Below are positions 41,730-50,943 of a DNA stretch of 64,000 nt, piece after piece. Positions within the stretch are counted from its first letter, which is position 1; each line of letters opens with the position of its first letter. Under the pieces are notes generated by a model that was not told where the DNA came from, ran no database searches, and saw nothing but the letters and a program-made list of their open reading frames with translations. Source of the stretch: Polaromonas sp. OV174. Its GTDB lineage: Bacteria; Pseudomonadota; Gammaproteobacteria; Burkholderiales; Burkholderiaceae_C. Location: contig NZ_FOKZ01000005.1 of NCBI RefSeq assembly GCF_900112285.1, positions 62,001-126,000 of the forward strand. Reading direction: 5' to 3'. A program made the position numbers and the translations under genes.

Positions 41730-43115
41730 ATGAGTAGACTTGTGGTGGTGTCCAATCGTGTCGCCGATCCGCGCAAGGCGGCGGCGGCCGGCGGCTTGGC
41801 GGTGGCGCTGGGTGACGCGCTGTCCACCAATGGCGGACTGTGGTTTGGCTGGAGCGGCACCGTCGTCGAAGGCGGCGCGCCGGGCGAAGGCGAGATGCAC
41901 ACCCAGCAGGCCGGCAACGTGACCTTGAGCACCGTGGACCTGTGCCGCGAGGACCATGACAGTTACTACCTGGGCTATAGCAACGGCGTGCTCTGGCCGG
42001 TGTTTCATTACCGACTTGACCTGGCCGATTTTGATGCTGGCTATATCGGCGGCTACCGGCGCGTCAATCAGTTGCTGGCGCGCAAACTGATGCCGCTGCT
42101 GCGGCCCGACGACATCATCTGGGTGCACGACTACCACCTGATCCCTATGGCGGCCGAGTTGCGTGCCATGGGCTGCAAGAACCGCATCGGTTTCTTTTTA
42201 CACATCCCCCTGCCACCGCCGCTGATTTTGGCCGCCGTGCCCCAGCATGAATGGCTGATCCGCTCGCTGTTCGCCTATGACCTGGTGGGCTTTCAGAGCA
42301 ATGCCGACGTGGAGCATTTCTCGCGCTATGTCGGAGAGGAAGTGGGCGCCGAAAAACTCGCCGAGCACCAGTTCCGCGCCTTCGGCCGCAGGGTGCAGGC
42401 ACAGGCCTTTCCCATCGGCATAGACGTTGACGAATTCGCCGCCCTCACCCACGCCAAGGAGGCGAGCGACATGTACGAGCGCATGAAAAGTGAGTATTCG
42501 CGCCGCCGCCTGCTGCTGGGGGTGGAGCGGCTGGACTACTCCAAGGGCCTGCCGCAACGCCTGAAGGCTTTTCGCGAGCTGCTGAAAAATTACCCGGAGA
42601 ACCTCAAGCGCGCCACCCTGATCCAGATCGCCTCACCCAGCCGCGAGGCGCTGGATACCTATGCCGGCCTGCGCCAGGAACTCGAAAGCCTGTGCGGCGC
42701 CATCAATGGCGACTACGGCGGGCTGGACTGGATGCCGGTGCGCTACATCCACCGCAACGTGGCCCGCCAGCGCCTGCCCGGGCTGTACCGGGCGGCCTGC
42801 GTGGCGCTGGTCACGCCGCTGCGCGACGGCATGAATCTGGTCGCCAAGGAATTCATCGCCGCGCAGGACCCGGCCGATCCCGGCGTGCTGGTGCTGTCGC
42901 GCTTTGCCGGCGCGGCCGAGCAGCTTAAGGAAGCCATACTGGTCAATCCCTACGATGTCCACGGCACGGCCGAGAGCATACAGCGGGCCCTGCAGATGCC
43001 GCTGCCGGAGCGCCAGCGGCGCCACCAGCTGCTGCTGGAACGCATACGCAGCCAGGATGTTCACTGGTGGCGCCAGACCTTTCTGAGTGCGCTGCAGGCC
43101 TGCGACGTGACGTGA
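41730..43115 (+). CDS. otsA: alpha,alpha-trehalose-phosphate synthase (UDP-forming)
   Basis: GT20 enzyme of 461 residues that joins UDP-glucose and glucose-6-phosphate. It has the family start [46 protein letters not shown] and [14 protein letters not shown] with substrate-binding residues. It is separated from the GH15 gene by a copy of repeat B but probably shares the operon. Confidence 0.96.
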   Translation: MSRLVVVSNRVADPRKAAAAGGLAVALGDALSTNGGLWFGWSGTVVEGGAPGEGEMHTQQAGNVTLSTVDLCREDHDSYYLGYSNGVLWPVFHYRLDLADFDAGYIGGYRRVNQLLARKLMPLLRPDDIIWVHDYHLIPMAAELRAMGCKNRIGFFLHIPLPPPLILAAVPQHEWLIRSLFAYDLVGFQSNADVEHFSRYVGEEVGAEKLAEHQFRAFGRRVQAQAFPIGIDVDEFAALTHAKEASDMYERMKSEYSRRRLLLGVERLDYSKGLPQRLKAFRELLKNYPENLKRATLIQIASPSREALDTYAGLRQELESLCGAINGDYGGLDWMPVRYIHRNVARQRLPGLYRAACVALVTPLRDGMNLVAKEFIAAQDPADPGVLVLSRFAGAAEQLKEAILVNPYDVHGTAESIQRALQMPLPERQRRHQLLLERIRSQDVHWWRQTFLSALQACDVT

Positions 43116-43134
43116 CGTCACGTGAAAGCGCGCC

Positions 43135-44100
43135 TCAGGCCACCAGCGCCAGCGCGGCGTAGTCGCCCACCTGATCCTGCAGCCCCGCAGGCACCAAGGT
43201 GCAGCCACCGGTCAGTGCCGACAGCCGGCCGCTGATATGGGACTGCAGGCGCGGCAGCAGATAGTCGCGGTGGTGCCAGAACACGCTGCCGCCCAGGCTG
43301 ATGCGCTGCAGGTCCAGCGTCACGATCAGGTTGTACAAGGTCCGCCCCATGACCCGGCAAATCTCATCAATAATGGCTGTAGCGCCCGCGTCACCTTCAC
43401 TAGCAGCTATAAAAACAGTAGCGGCATCGGGATAGACGGGAAAGCGCCTGGGCAAGGCGTTGCCCGCCACCAGGGCCTCGACATCGCCAATGTTGCCGCA
43501 GCCGCACAGCGCGTCGCTGTTGTCGCTGACAAACATGTGGCCGGCATGGCCAGCGTTGCCGTTTTTGCCGTGCAGCACCCGGCCATCGACACACAGCCCG
43601 ACACCTATGCCGGTGCTCCAGGTGACATAAGCGCAGTGGCTCAGGCCTTGCAGCGCGCCCCAGCGACGCTCGGCCTCCAGCGCGGCAATGCCATCGTTTT
43701 CCACCCGCACGCCGGGAAAAGCTTGGTGCAGCGGCGCTTCCAGCACGGCCGTGGTCCAGTCATTGGGCAGGCCGCGTGCCGCACCGGCCAGGCCACCGCA
43801 GATATTGGGGGTTGCCAGCTCGACCCGGCCCTGGTTCAGCACAAACGGGCCGCAAGCCGCCACCCCGACCGCGGCGATATCCCCGGGGCGGATGTGCGCG
43901 GCCTGGCAGCTGGCGCCAATCATGCGCAGCACCTGCTGCGCCAGCGCATCCGGCGCGCCCTGCTTGACCGTCGGCTCGATCAAGCGGCCCTGAGTGCCGC
44001 GCTGGTCCACCACGCTCACGGCGACCTTGGTGCCGCCTATGTCCACACAGGCCACCGGCGCCGCGCCGGCAGGCAGGGTGGTAGCAGGCAAAGCGTTCAT
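43135..44100 (-). CDS. ROK-family sugar kinase
   Basis: The 321-residue protein has the ATP-binding start VACVDIGGTKVAVSVVD, the catalytic aspartate in VENDGIAALEAERRWG and a zinc histidine in NAGHAGH. In the zinc motif, CGCGNIGDVE, the third cysteine normally found (GC-E) is replaced by aspartate, so zinc binding may be altered. Residues about 226-245 (AASEGDAGATAII) are encoded by a copy of repeat A. It is downstream of DUF2905 and MidA-type genes. The substrate (glucose, fructose or an amino sugar) cannot be told. Confidence 0.88.
   Translation of the reverse strand: MNALPATTLPAGAAPVACVDIGGTKVAVSVVDQRGTQGRLIEPTVKQGAPDALAQQVLRMIGASCQAAHIRPGDIAAVGVAACGPFVLNQGRVELATPNICGGLAGAARGLPNDWTTAVLEAPLHQAFPGVRVENDGIAALEAERRWGALQGLSHCAYVTWSTGIGVGLCVDGRVLHGKNGNAGHAGHMFVSDNSDALCGCGNIGDVEALVAGNALPRRFPVYPDAATVFIAASEGDAGATAIIDEICRVMGRTLYNLIVTLDLQRISLGGSVFWHHRDYLLPRLQSHISGRLSALTGGCTLVPAGLQDQVGDYAALALVA
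43365..43423 (+). repeat. dispersed repeat A, copy 7 (inside ROK kinase gene)
   Basis: It reads CATCAATAATGGCTGTAGCG through TAGCAGCTATAAAAACAGTA, in frame with the kinase on the minus strand. Confidence 0.7.
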
Positions 44101-44113
44101 GGCAGCTTGCTCC

Positions 44114-44308
44114 TCAGATGAGTTGGGCGATCAGGCTGGCGATGAAACTGAGCAAGATGGTGGTGGTCAGCGGAATAAACCACTCGCGGCCAAACAGGTG
44201 AAAGCGCAAATCACCCGGCAGCTTGCCAAAGCCCAGTTTTTGCAGCACCGGGCTGAACCAGCTGATGCACATCAAGGCCAGAAAGATAACGATCATCCAG
44301 CGAATCAT
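44114..44308 (-). CDS. DUF2905 membrane protein
   Basis: The 64-residue protein has two hydrophobic segments (MIVIFLALMCISWF and TTTILLSFIASLIAQLI) around LGFGKLPGDLRF, the mark of DUF2905. It is a small inner-membrane protein of unknown role. It lies 11 bp after the methyltransferase stop and 13 bp before the ROK kinase start. Confidence 0.88.
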   Translation of the reverse strand: MIRWMIVIFLALMCISWFSPVLQKLGFGKLPGDLRFHLFGREWFIPLTTTILLSFIASLIAQLI

Positions 44309-44319
44309 GGGCAGCCGCC

Positions 44320-45438
44320 TTAGAGCGTGTGGCAGCGGTCACCCGCCGCAAAGCCCAGGGGCGTCCAGGCCGGCTGGCCCTTGGCGCCAAAGGCGATGAC
44401 CTTGAACAGCTCGCCCATCTCGTGCTCGTTGACCAGCTTTTGCACCATGCTGCGCTCGGCCAGGCTGGCAGCTTCCATGCCGTCAAGCAAACCGCAGTTG
44501 AGCAGAAAACGGCCCTGGCTGGTGTAGCCCAGCACCTGCAGCCCGGCCTCCTGCCCGGCCAGTGCGACGCCGGTGAAATTGACATGGGCGGTCAGGTCTT
44601 TTTCGCCCACATCGGCCAGCGCATCGGCGTCGGATAGATGGCCGCGGTGGCACATCACGGTACCCATGTTGCGCTGCGGGTGGTAGTACTCGTGCTCGGG
44701 AAAACCGTAGTCGAGCAAAAAGGCCGCGCCCGCCTCCAGCTTGTCGGCCAGCGTGCGCATAAAGCCTTCGGCCTGCGGATGGATCTCGGTCAGGTAGTCG
44801 TAGCTGCCCGGCACTTCCAGCGGCGGCCGCAGTTCGGTCAGCTGGTCGGCATAGGTCAATTGGCCTTCATGCAGTACCACGCCGCGCTCGTGCCAGACAC
44901 CGTTCACGCGCGCCAGCAATTTCACCGGCATGGCGTCCAGCACCTCGTTGCCCAGCACCACGCCGCGCAGCTGCGGCGGCAGCTCGGTCGCCCAGCGCAC
45001 CCTGTCGCCGTGCGCCGCCAGCCGTTCGCGCTGGCGTTCGCGCAAACTGCCCGACAGGTCGACGATGGTGTAGCGCGTCAGCTGCGGGCCCAAGGCATCC
45101 AGCACCTGCAAGGCCAGCGCGCCGGAACCGGCGCCAAACTCCCAGACTTCACTGGTGCCCGTGGCCGCAAGCGCCTGCGCCACCTGGCGCGCCAGGGTCT
45201 GGCCAAAGCGCGGCGACAGCTCGGGCGCGGTGACAAAGTCGCTACCGCCGCCCTTGACGCCGGCGGGCATCAGGCCGAATTTGCGCGAGTCGTTGGCGTA
45301 ATAGCCCAGGCCGGGCGTATACAGGGCCAGCGCCATGAATTGGTCAAAGCCCAGCCAGCCGCCAGCGGCCTCAATGGCCTTGGCGATGTGGGCTTGCAGG
45401 TCGGTCGTTAAAATAGAGGGCTTGGTCATGTTCGTCAC
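44320..45438 (-). CDS. SAM-dependent methyltransferase, MidA/NDUFAF7 family
   Basis: The 372-residue protein begins with the family region GGWLGFDQFMALALYTPGLG and DFVTAPELSPRFG, followed by the SAM site VWEFGAGSGALALQVLDALG. The mitochondrial homologue NDUFAF7 methylates an arginine of complex I; the bacterial target is not settled. M4 (45429) is an alternative start. It leads a minus-strand unit with DUF2905 and the ROK kinase and is divergent from the SDR gene. Confidence 0.9.
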   Translation of the reverse strand: MTNMTKPSILTTDLQAHIAKAIEAAGGWLGFDQFMALALYTPGLGYYANDSRKFGLMPAGVKGGGSDFVTAPELSPRFGQTLARQVAQALAATGTSEVWEFGAGSGALALQVLDALGPQLTRYTIVDLSGSLRERQRERLAAHGDRVRWATELPPQLRGVVLGNEVLDAMPVKLLARVNGVWHERGVVLHEGQLTYADQLTELRPPLEVPGSYDYLTEIHPQAEGFMRTLADKLEAGAAFLLDYGFPEHEYYHPQRNMGTVMCHRGHLSDADALADVGEKDLTAHVNFTGVALAGQEAGLQVLGYTSQGRFLLNCGLLDGMEAASLAERSMVQKLVNEHEMGELFKVIAFGAKGQPAWTPLGFAAGDRCHTL

Positions 45439-45513
45439 GGCCCTTTATTGTCGGCTATCCCTTGGCTGGCCCCGTCGCCAGACCCTAAACACCCCAGAGC
45501 CACCCCCAGAACC

Positions 45514-46281
45514 ATGAGCCCAGCCCAGCCCCAACCCATTGTTCTCGTGACCGGCGCCGCCAGGCGGCTGGGGCGCGAGATCGCCTTGGCACTCGCAGCG
45601 GGCGGCTGGCAGGTGGCGGTGCACTATCGCAGCTCGGCCGACGACGCTATGAAAACACTAGCTGACTGCGCTCAACTGTCGGGCGATTCAGCCGCTTTTG
45701 ATGCCGATCTTGGGGATGAAGCGGCGGTCCGTGGCCTGCTGCCGCGGGTCATCGCCAGGTTTGGCCGGGTCGATGCCGTGGTCAACAATGCCTCGACCTT
45801 TGAACACGACAGCGCCGCCAGCTTTGGCTTTGCCGGCCTGGACAAACACCTGCACAGCAACACCGGCGCCGCCATTTTGCTGGCCCAGGCGCTGCACGCC
45901 CATGTGAGCGCACGCGGCACCAGCGCGGCGGTGGTCAATCTGCTGGACCAGAAACTCTGGAACCAGAACCCGGACTTCTTCAGCTACACCTTGTCCAAGG
46001 CGGCACTGGAAGCGGCCGGCACCATGCTGGCGCTGGCGCTGGCGCCGCAGGTGCGCGTGGTCGGCGTGGCCCCTGGCCTGACGCTGACCAGCCACTTGCT
46101 GAGCGACGAACAATTCGAGGCGCGCCACCAGCTCTCGCCGCTGGGCCGCTCCTCCACGGCCGCCGATGTGGCCAGCGCGGTGAAGTTCGCCCTGGAAAAC
46201 CGCTCGCTCACCGGCACCACGCTGCTGGTGGACGGCGGCCAGCACCTGATGAAGTTCGAGCGCGATTTTTCGCTGATGTAA
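45514..46281 (+). CDS. short-chain dehydrogenase, pteridine-reductase/FolM-like
   Basis: The protein has the NADP motif VTGAARRLGREIALALA with the arginine pair typical of pteridine reductases, NNASTFEHD, and the active-site YTLSKAA. It sits 43 bp before a dihydroneopterin aldolase gene, which supports a role in reducing dihydrofolate or dihydromonapterin. The start at 45514 (MSPAQPQPIVLVTG) is preferred over the longer frame. Residues about 45-64 (DDAMKTLADCAQL and on) are encoded by a copy of repeat A, lying between strand 2 and the DADLGD region. Confidence 0.88.
   Translation: MSPAQPQPIVLVTGAARRLGREIALALAAGGWQVAVHYRSSADDAMKTLADCAQLSGDSAAFDADLGDEAAVRGLLPRVIARFGRVDAVVNNASTFEHDSAASFGFAGLDKHLHSNTGAAILLAQALHAHVSARGTSAAVVNLLDQKLWNQNPDFFSYTLSKAALEAAGTMLALALAPQVRVVGVAPGLTLTSHLLSDEQFEARHQLSPLGRSSTAADVASAVKFALENRSLTGTTLLVDGGQHLMKFERDFSLM
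45646..45704 (-). repeat. dispersed repeat A, copy 8 (inside SDR gene)
   Basis: On the minus strand it reads GCATCAAAAGCGGCTGAATC and ends with CAGCTAGTGTTTTCATAGC. It is in frame with the SDR gene. Confidence 0.7.
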
Positions 46282-46324
46282 GCCCGGCACCACCCCAACA
46301 ACTGACCCATTACAGACTGGCACC

Positions 46325-46696
46325 ATGTTCAACACCCGGGGCAACCAAATCCTGAACCTCACCGGCTTGCGCTTCGACGCCAACCTGGGCATTTTGGATC
46401 ACGAAAAAACCGCGCCGCAACCGATCCAGGTCGATGCGGAGCTGAATCAGGGACCGCAGCCGTTGCTGCCCCATGACGACGACATCAACCATGTGCTGGA
46501 CTACCGCAAGGTGCGCCAGATCATCATCACCGAATGCACGGCCGAGCATGTCAACCTGCTGGAAAGCCTGATCGGCAAGCTGGCGCACCGGCTGATGCAG
46601 CTGCCCGGCGTGCTGGGCGTGCGAGTGAAAATCACCAAACTCGAAATTTTTGACGACTGCGAAGTAGCCATTCGCGTCGAGACAGGACAGTGGTAA
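46325..46696 (+). CDS. dihydroneopterin aldolase / epimerase (FolB/FolX family)
   Basis: The 123-residue protein has the FolB fold signature: [37 protein letters not shown] and the conserved glutamate in [16 protein letters not shown]. It acts in folate or tetrahydromonapterin synthesis. It follows the SDR gene and precedes ttcA with an overlap region, so the three are probably one transcript. Confidence 0.92.
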   Translation: MFNTRGNQILNLTGLRFDANLGILDHEKTAPQPIQVDAELNQGPQPLLPHDDDINHVLDYRKVRQIIITECTAEHVNLLESLIGKLAHRLMQLPGVLGVRVKITKLEIFDDCEVAIRVETGQW

Positions 46697-46716
46697 GCGC
46701 AATGGGAGCGAATGAC

Positions 46717-47673
46717 ATGAACACAGCATGGGAAGAAGCGGTGACGCAGCACGAGCGGGAGGAAAGCTCTGCCCGCGTGCAGAACTCCATGAAGATTGAA
46801 CGCGAAGACCACAAGCTGGAAAAGCGTCTGTGCCGCGAGGTCGGCCGGGCGATTGTCGACTTCAACATGATTGAAGAAGGCGACAAGGTGATGGTCTGCG
46901 TCTCGGGCGGCAAGGACAGCTACGCCATGCTGGACATCTTGCTGAAACTGCAAAAGCGCGCGCCCATCAAGTTCGAGCTGGTCGCCGTCAATCTGGACCA
47001 GAAGCAGCCCGGCTTTCCCGAGCATGTGCTGCCCGACTACCTCACCAAGCTGGGCGTGCCTTTTCACATCGAGAACCAGGACACCTACAGCATCGTCACC
47101 CGCGTGATTCCCGAAGGCAAGACCTTGTGCTCGCTATGCTCACGACTGCGCCGCGGCATTTTGTACCGGGTGGCCGGCGAGCTCGGCTGCACCAAGGTGG
47201 CGCTGGGCCACCACCGCGACGACATGCTGCAGACTTTTTTCCTCAATATGTTTTTTGCCGCCAAGCTCAAGGGCATGCCGCCCAAGCTGATCAGCGACGA
47301 CGGCAAGAACATCGTCATACGCCCCATGGCCTATGTGGCCGAAAAAGACCTGATCCGCTGGGCCCAAGTGCGCGACTTCCCCATCATTCCCTGCACCCTG
47401 TGCGGCAGCCAGGAAAACCTGCAGCGCAAGCAGGTCGGCAATATGCTGCGCGACTGGCAAAAACAATATCCGGGCCGGATTGAAAACATGTTTTCGGCGC
47501 TGCAAAACATCGTGCCCTCGCACCTGATGGACGGCAAGCGCCACGACTTCAAAAACATCAAGACCACAGGCGTGGCCGACCCGGAAGGCGACAAGGGCTT
47601 TGATGCCGAGGAATTCAGGGAGGCCACGCCGCCCGGCCTGTCGGTGATAGAGATCGCTTCGCGCCAGCCTTAA
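46717..47673 (+). CDS. ttcA: tRNA 2-thiocytidine(32) synthetase
   Basis: TtcA adds sulfur to C32 of some tRNAs using ATP and an iron-sulfur cluster. It shows the PP-loop [14 protein letters not shown] and the two CxxC pairs CSLC and CTLC that hold the cluster. The start at 46717 is chosen because GGGAG lies 8 bp before it; ATG 46702 and GTG 46690 are alternatives that would overlap the aldolase stop region. About 318 residues. Confidence 0.95.
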   Translation: MNTAWEEAVTQHEREESSARVQNSMKIEREDHKLEKRLCREVGRAIVDFNMIEEGDKVMVCVSGGKDSYAMLDILLKLQKRAPIKFELVAVNLDQKQPGFPEHVLPDYLTKLGVPFHIENQDTYSIVTRVIPEGKTLCSLCSRLRRGILYRVAGELGCTKVALGHHRDDMLQTFFLNMFFAAKLKGMPPKLISDDGKNIVIRPMAYVAEKDLIRWAQVRDFPIIPCTLCGSQENLQRKQVGNMLRDWQKQYPGRIENMFSALQNIVPSHLMDGKRHDFKNIKTTGVADPEGDKGFDAEEFREATPPGLSVIEIASRQP

Positions 47674-47738
47674 TTTCAAGCCAAAACTCCTCGCAGCCCT
47701 TATGGAACGTGCGCTAACAGCTATATTTTCAATAGCAT
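47674..47738 (+). repeat. dispersed repeat A, copy 9 (forms start of DUF4136 lipoprotein gene)
   Basis: It reads TTTCAAGCCAAAACTCCTCG then GCGCTAACAGCTATATTTTC and AATAGC. The ATG at 47702 lies inside it. Confidence 0.75.
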
Positions 47739-48310
47739 TCATGGCCTTGCTCATGACGGGCTGCTCCGGCATGCGAGTGGTAGCCAGCGATGTCACCGCC
47801 TTTTACCAGTGGCAGGCAGCGCCGCCAGCGCCGGGCACCGCCTACCGTTTTGAGCGCCTGCCCTCGCAGCAAGTCGCCTCCGCGCAGCAAGACCATGTCG
47901 AAGGGCTGACGCGCAGCGCGCTGGCCAAGGTGGGCATGGCGCTGAACCCGGCCCAGGCGCGCTACAGCGTGCAGGTGACGGTCAGCACCCAGGCGCTGGA
48001 GCGGCTCGATCCCGGCTACGACGGCTTCGGCTTTGCCACGCCAGGCGTTTTTCTGGGCGGCGGCAACCGGGGCGCGTCCGTCGGACTGTCTTTTCCCATG
48101 CGCTTTTCCGAGCCCTACTTCAAGCGCGAGCTGACGCTGCAGATGCGCGACCTGGCTTCCGGCCAGGTCGTTTTTGAAACCCGCGCCCTGAATGACGGCG
48201 TGCAAAGCGAAACCCTGGCCGTGCTGTCCGCCATGCTGGAGGCCGCCCTGAGCGGCTTTCCCCAGCCGCCGCCAGGACCGCGCCGTATCAATGTTGAGAT
48301 CCCACGATGA
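47702..48310 (+). CDS. DUF4136-type lipoprotein
   Basis: The product has a lipoprotein signal (ALTAIFSIAFMALLMTGC) with the lipobox MTGC, then a DUF4136 domain (TAFYQWQAAPPAPGTAYRFE, LTRSALAKVGMALNPAQARY, SVQVTV). Members are outer-membrane lipoproteins of unknown function. The first dozen residues, including most of the n-region and the start of the hydrophobic core, are encoded by a copy of repeat A. The stop overlaps the start of the phosphatase gene by 4 bp. Confidence 0.9.
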   Translation: MERALTAIFSIAFMALLMTGCSGMRVVASDVTAFYQWQAAPPAPGTAYRFERLPSQQVASAQQDHVEGLTRSALAKVGMALNPAQARYSVQVTVSTQALERLDPGYDGFGFATPGVFLGGGNRGASVGLSFPMRFSEPYFKRELTLQMRDLASGQVVFETRALNDGVQSETLAVLSAMLEAALSGFPQPPPGPRRINVEIPR

Positions 48311-48981
48311 CTGAAGCCACCCGCATCATTGCCATACGTCATGGCGAAACCACCTGGAATGTGGACAGCCGCATTCAGGGCCACCTCGACATTCCGCTCA
48401 ATGCCACCGGGCGCAAGCAGGCCGAGCGCATGGCGCAGGCCCTGAGCGATGAGCCCATCACGGCGGTTTACGCCAGTGACCTGGCCCGGGCCTGGGAAAC
48501 CGCGCAATACCTGGGGCGCGCACGCGGCCTGGAGGTCACACCCGAACAAGGCCTGCGTGAACGCGGCTTTGGCGACTTTGAAGGCAAGACCTTTGCCGAA
48601 ATCGAAGCCCTGCTGCCCGAGCAATCGCAGCGCTGGCGCAAGCGCGACCCGGACTTTGCCCCGGCCGGCGGCGAGTCGCTGCAGGTCTTGCACCAGCGCG
48701 TCGTGGCGGCGGCCGAACGGCTGGCGGCCAAGCACCGGGGTGAGCTGATCGCGCTGGTGGGCCATGGCGGCGTGATGGACGTGCTATACCGCGCCGCCAC
48801 CCGACTGGACATTCAGGCGCCGCGCACCTGGGCGCTGGGCAACACGGCCATCAACCGCCTGCTCTGGAGCCCCCAAGGCTTCTCGCTGGTGGGCTGGGCC
48901 GACACCCAGCACCTGGACGAAGAGACCCTGGACGACAACCGCTTTGCCGGCGAAGCCGCCAGCACGGCCAACGCCGCATGA
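48307..48981 (+). CDS. histidine phosphatase family protein (phosphoglycerate-mutase-like)
   Basis: The 224-residue protein starts with the phosphohistidine motif IIAIRHGETTWN, has IQGHLDIPLN, the acid RERGFGDFEGKTF, and the second histidine in LVGHGGVMDVL. Members dephosphorylate sugar phosphates, nucleotides or cofactors; GpmB/CobC-like. It overlaps both neighbours by 4 bp, so it is coupled with the DUF4136 and DSD1-type genes. Confidence 0.93.
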   Translation: MTEATRIIAIRHGETTWNVDSRIQGHLDIPLNATGRKQAERMAQALSDEPITAVYASDLARAWETAQYLGRARGLEVTPEQGLRERGFGDFEGKTFAEIEALLPEQSQRWRKRDPDFAPAGGESLQVLHQRVVAAAERLAAKHRGELIALVGHGGVMDVLYRAATRLDIQAPRTWALGNTAINRLLWSPQGFSLVGWADTQHLDEETLDDNRFAGEAASTANAA

Positions 48982-50159
48982 GCGCGCCATCAGCCCGCGG
49001 GTCCAGCCTGATTGGCCGCCCCGCCAGCGACATTGACACGCCGGCCCTGGTGATTGACCTGGACGCCATGAAGCGCAACCTGGGCCGCATGACCGAGTTT
49101 GTCAAAAAGCACAACATACGCTGGCGCCCCCATGCCAAGCTGCACAAGTGTGTGGCCCTGGCCAAGATGCAAATCAAGGCCGGCGCTGTCGGCGTCTGTG
49201 TGCAGAAAACCGCCGAGGCCGAGATCATGGTGGCCGGTGGCATCCACAACGTCTACATCAGCAACGAAGTGATTGCGCCGTCCAAGCTGGCCCGCGTGGC
49301 GGCGTTGACGCAAAAAGTCGCCACCCATGGCGGCCAGCTGGCGATTGCGGTTGACAGCACGGAAGGCGTGATTCGCCTGGCACAGGCCATGGCCCAGGCC
49401 AGGCTCCATAGCGGCGTAGGCACGGTGATTGACGTGTTTGTCGAGATCGACGTCGGCCAGGGTCGCTGCGGCGTCGAGCCGGGAGCGGCCGCCGTGACGC
49501 TGGCGCTGGAAATCCGCAAACATCCGGCCCTGCGCTTTGCCGGGCTGCAGGCCTATCACGGCAAGGCCCAGCACTTTCGCGGCGCCCAGGAGCGGCGCCA
49601 GGCCATCGCCCAGGCCGTAGACGCCGTGCGGCTGACACGCCAGCTGATAGCCGACCAGGGCATGGCCGTGGAACTGGTCACCGGGGCCGGCACCGGCAGC
49701 CTGGTGCTGGAAGCGGCCAGCGGCGTTTACGGCGAGCTGCAGGCCGGCTCCTTCATGTTCATGGACGCCGACTACGCCAGAAATGAGCGCGATCCGGCCC
49801 AGCCGCAGTTCGAACATGCGCTGTTCGTCAAAACCCAGGTCATCAGCAGCGGCAGCACACACGCCATCTGCGATGCCGGCCATAAAAGCCATGCCATCGA
49901 CTCCGGCCTGCCGCTGGTGCATTCCTTTGAGGCCGAAACCGAACTAGAGTATTTCAACGGCGGTGACGAACACGGCGTGTTGCGGCCGGCGGCCGGCCAG
50001 CAGCGCCTGCCCAGCCTGGGCCAGACGCTGTGGCTGATTCCGGGTCACTGCGACCCCACCGTAAACCTGCACGACGTGATGATCGGCGTGTCAGGCGGCT
50101 TGCGCCAGGGCACGGTGCAGCGCATTTACCGCGTCGATGCGCGCGGCGCGCTGACCTGA
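48978..50159 (+). CDS. DSD1-family PLP enzyme (D-threonine aldolase / D-serine dehydratase-like)
   Basis: The 393-residue enzyme opens with DTPALVIDLDAMKRNLGRM, holds the PLP lysine in WRPHAKLHK, and has the metal pair in PGHCDPTVNLHD near the C-terminus. The family acts on D-threonine, D-serine or 3-hydroxy-D-aspartate. It is a second member of this fold in the window; the other (28518) belongs to a different subgroup with HGK in place of HAK. The substrate cannot be fixed from sequence. Confidence 0.93.
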   Translation: MSAPSARGSSLIGRPASDIDTPALVIDLDAMKRNLGRMTEFVKKHNIRWRPHAKLHKCVALAKMQIKAGAVGVCVQKTAEAEIMVAGGIHNVYISNEVIAPSKLARVAALTQKVATHGGQLAIAVDSTEGVIRLAQAMAQARLHSGVGTVIDVFVEIDVGQGRCGVEPGAAAVTLALEIRKHPALRFAGLQAYHGKAQHFRGAQERRQAIAQAVDAVRLTRQLIADQGMAVELVTGAGTGSLVLEAASGVYGELQAGSFMFMDADYARNERDPAQPQFEHALFVKTQVISSGSTHAICDAGHKSHAIDSGLPLVHSFEAETELEYFNGGDEHGVLRPAAGQQRLPSLGQTLWLIPGHCDPTVNLHDVMIGVSGGLRQGTVQRIYRVDARGALT

Positions 50160-50206
50160 GGGCCTGGCTCGGCGCGGCGACAGCAAGCTCAGCCAGACCT
50201 TGCCCC

Positions 50207-50941
50207 TCAAAGGGCTGCGGCCCCGGCAGCAGCAATCGCCTTGTCCTGGTGAATCCGGCCATCCACCAGCTCCACCAGCCGGTCACAACGGGCGGCCAGA
50301 CGCGAATCGTGCGTGACCACGATGAACGCGGTGCCACGCTCGGCGTGAATCTTGCGCAGCAAGGCAAGCACCTCATTGGACGACGCGGTGTCCAGATTGC
50401 CGGTCGGCTCGTCGGCCAGCACCAGCGGCGGGTCTTGCACCAGGGCGCGGGCAATGGCCACGCGCTGCTGCATGCCGCCCGACAATTCGGAAGGCCGCTT
50501 GGCCATCGCATTCGCCAGGCCCACCGCGTCCAGCAGCTCGCGGGCTCGCGCCAGTTGCGGGGCGCTGACTCGGCCTTCGGTCATCAGCGCGGGCAGGGTC
50601 ACGTTTTCCAGCGCCGTGAAGGCCGGCAACAGGTGGTGAAACTGAAAAACAAAGCCCAGGGTTGTGCGGCGCAGCATGGTCAGCTCTCGGTCGTCCAGCG
50701 CCTGCACTTCCTGGCCCTGCAGGCGATAACAGCCTGATGTGCTGCGCTCAAGCAGTCCGACGATGTTGAGCAAAGTGCTCTTGCCCGAACCCGAAGGGCC
50801 CATCAATGCGATGAACTCACCGCGCATCACTTGCAGCGTCACGCCGTGCAGCACCTCGGCCTCATTGGGCTGACCGACGTTATAGCTTTTGCGCACCTCG
50901 GCGAGCGCTATCAGCGGCTGTGAAGCATTGGCGGTCGTCAT
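50207..50941 (-). CDS. ABC exporter ATPase, LolD/MacB-type
   Basis: ATPase with Walker [10 protein letters not shown], signature [15 protein letters not shown], Walker [13 protein letters not shown] and TAFIVVTHD. The TGNLD ending is typical of LolD/MacB-type mechanotransmission ATPases. The start [13 protein letters not shown] at 50941 lies 2 bp after the permease stop; the longer frame to 51019 is within the permease gene. It works with the permease and adaptor upstream as a tripartite exporter. Confidence 0.93.
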   Translation of the reverse strand: MTTANASQPLIALAEVRKSYNVGQPNEAEVLHGVTLQVMRGEFIALMGPSGSGKSTLLNIVGLLERSTSGCYRLQGQEVQALDDRELTMLRRTTLGFVFQFHHLLPAFTALENVTLPALMTEGRVSAPQLARARELLDAVGLANAMAKRPSELSGGMQQRVAIARALVQDPPLVLADEPTGNLDTASSNEVLALLRKIHAERGTAFIVVTHDSRLAARCDRLVELVDGRIHQDKAIAAAGAAAL

Positions 50942-50943
50942 GT

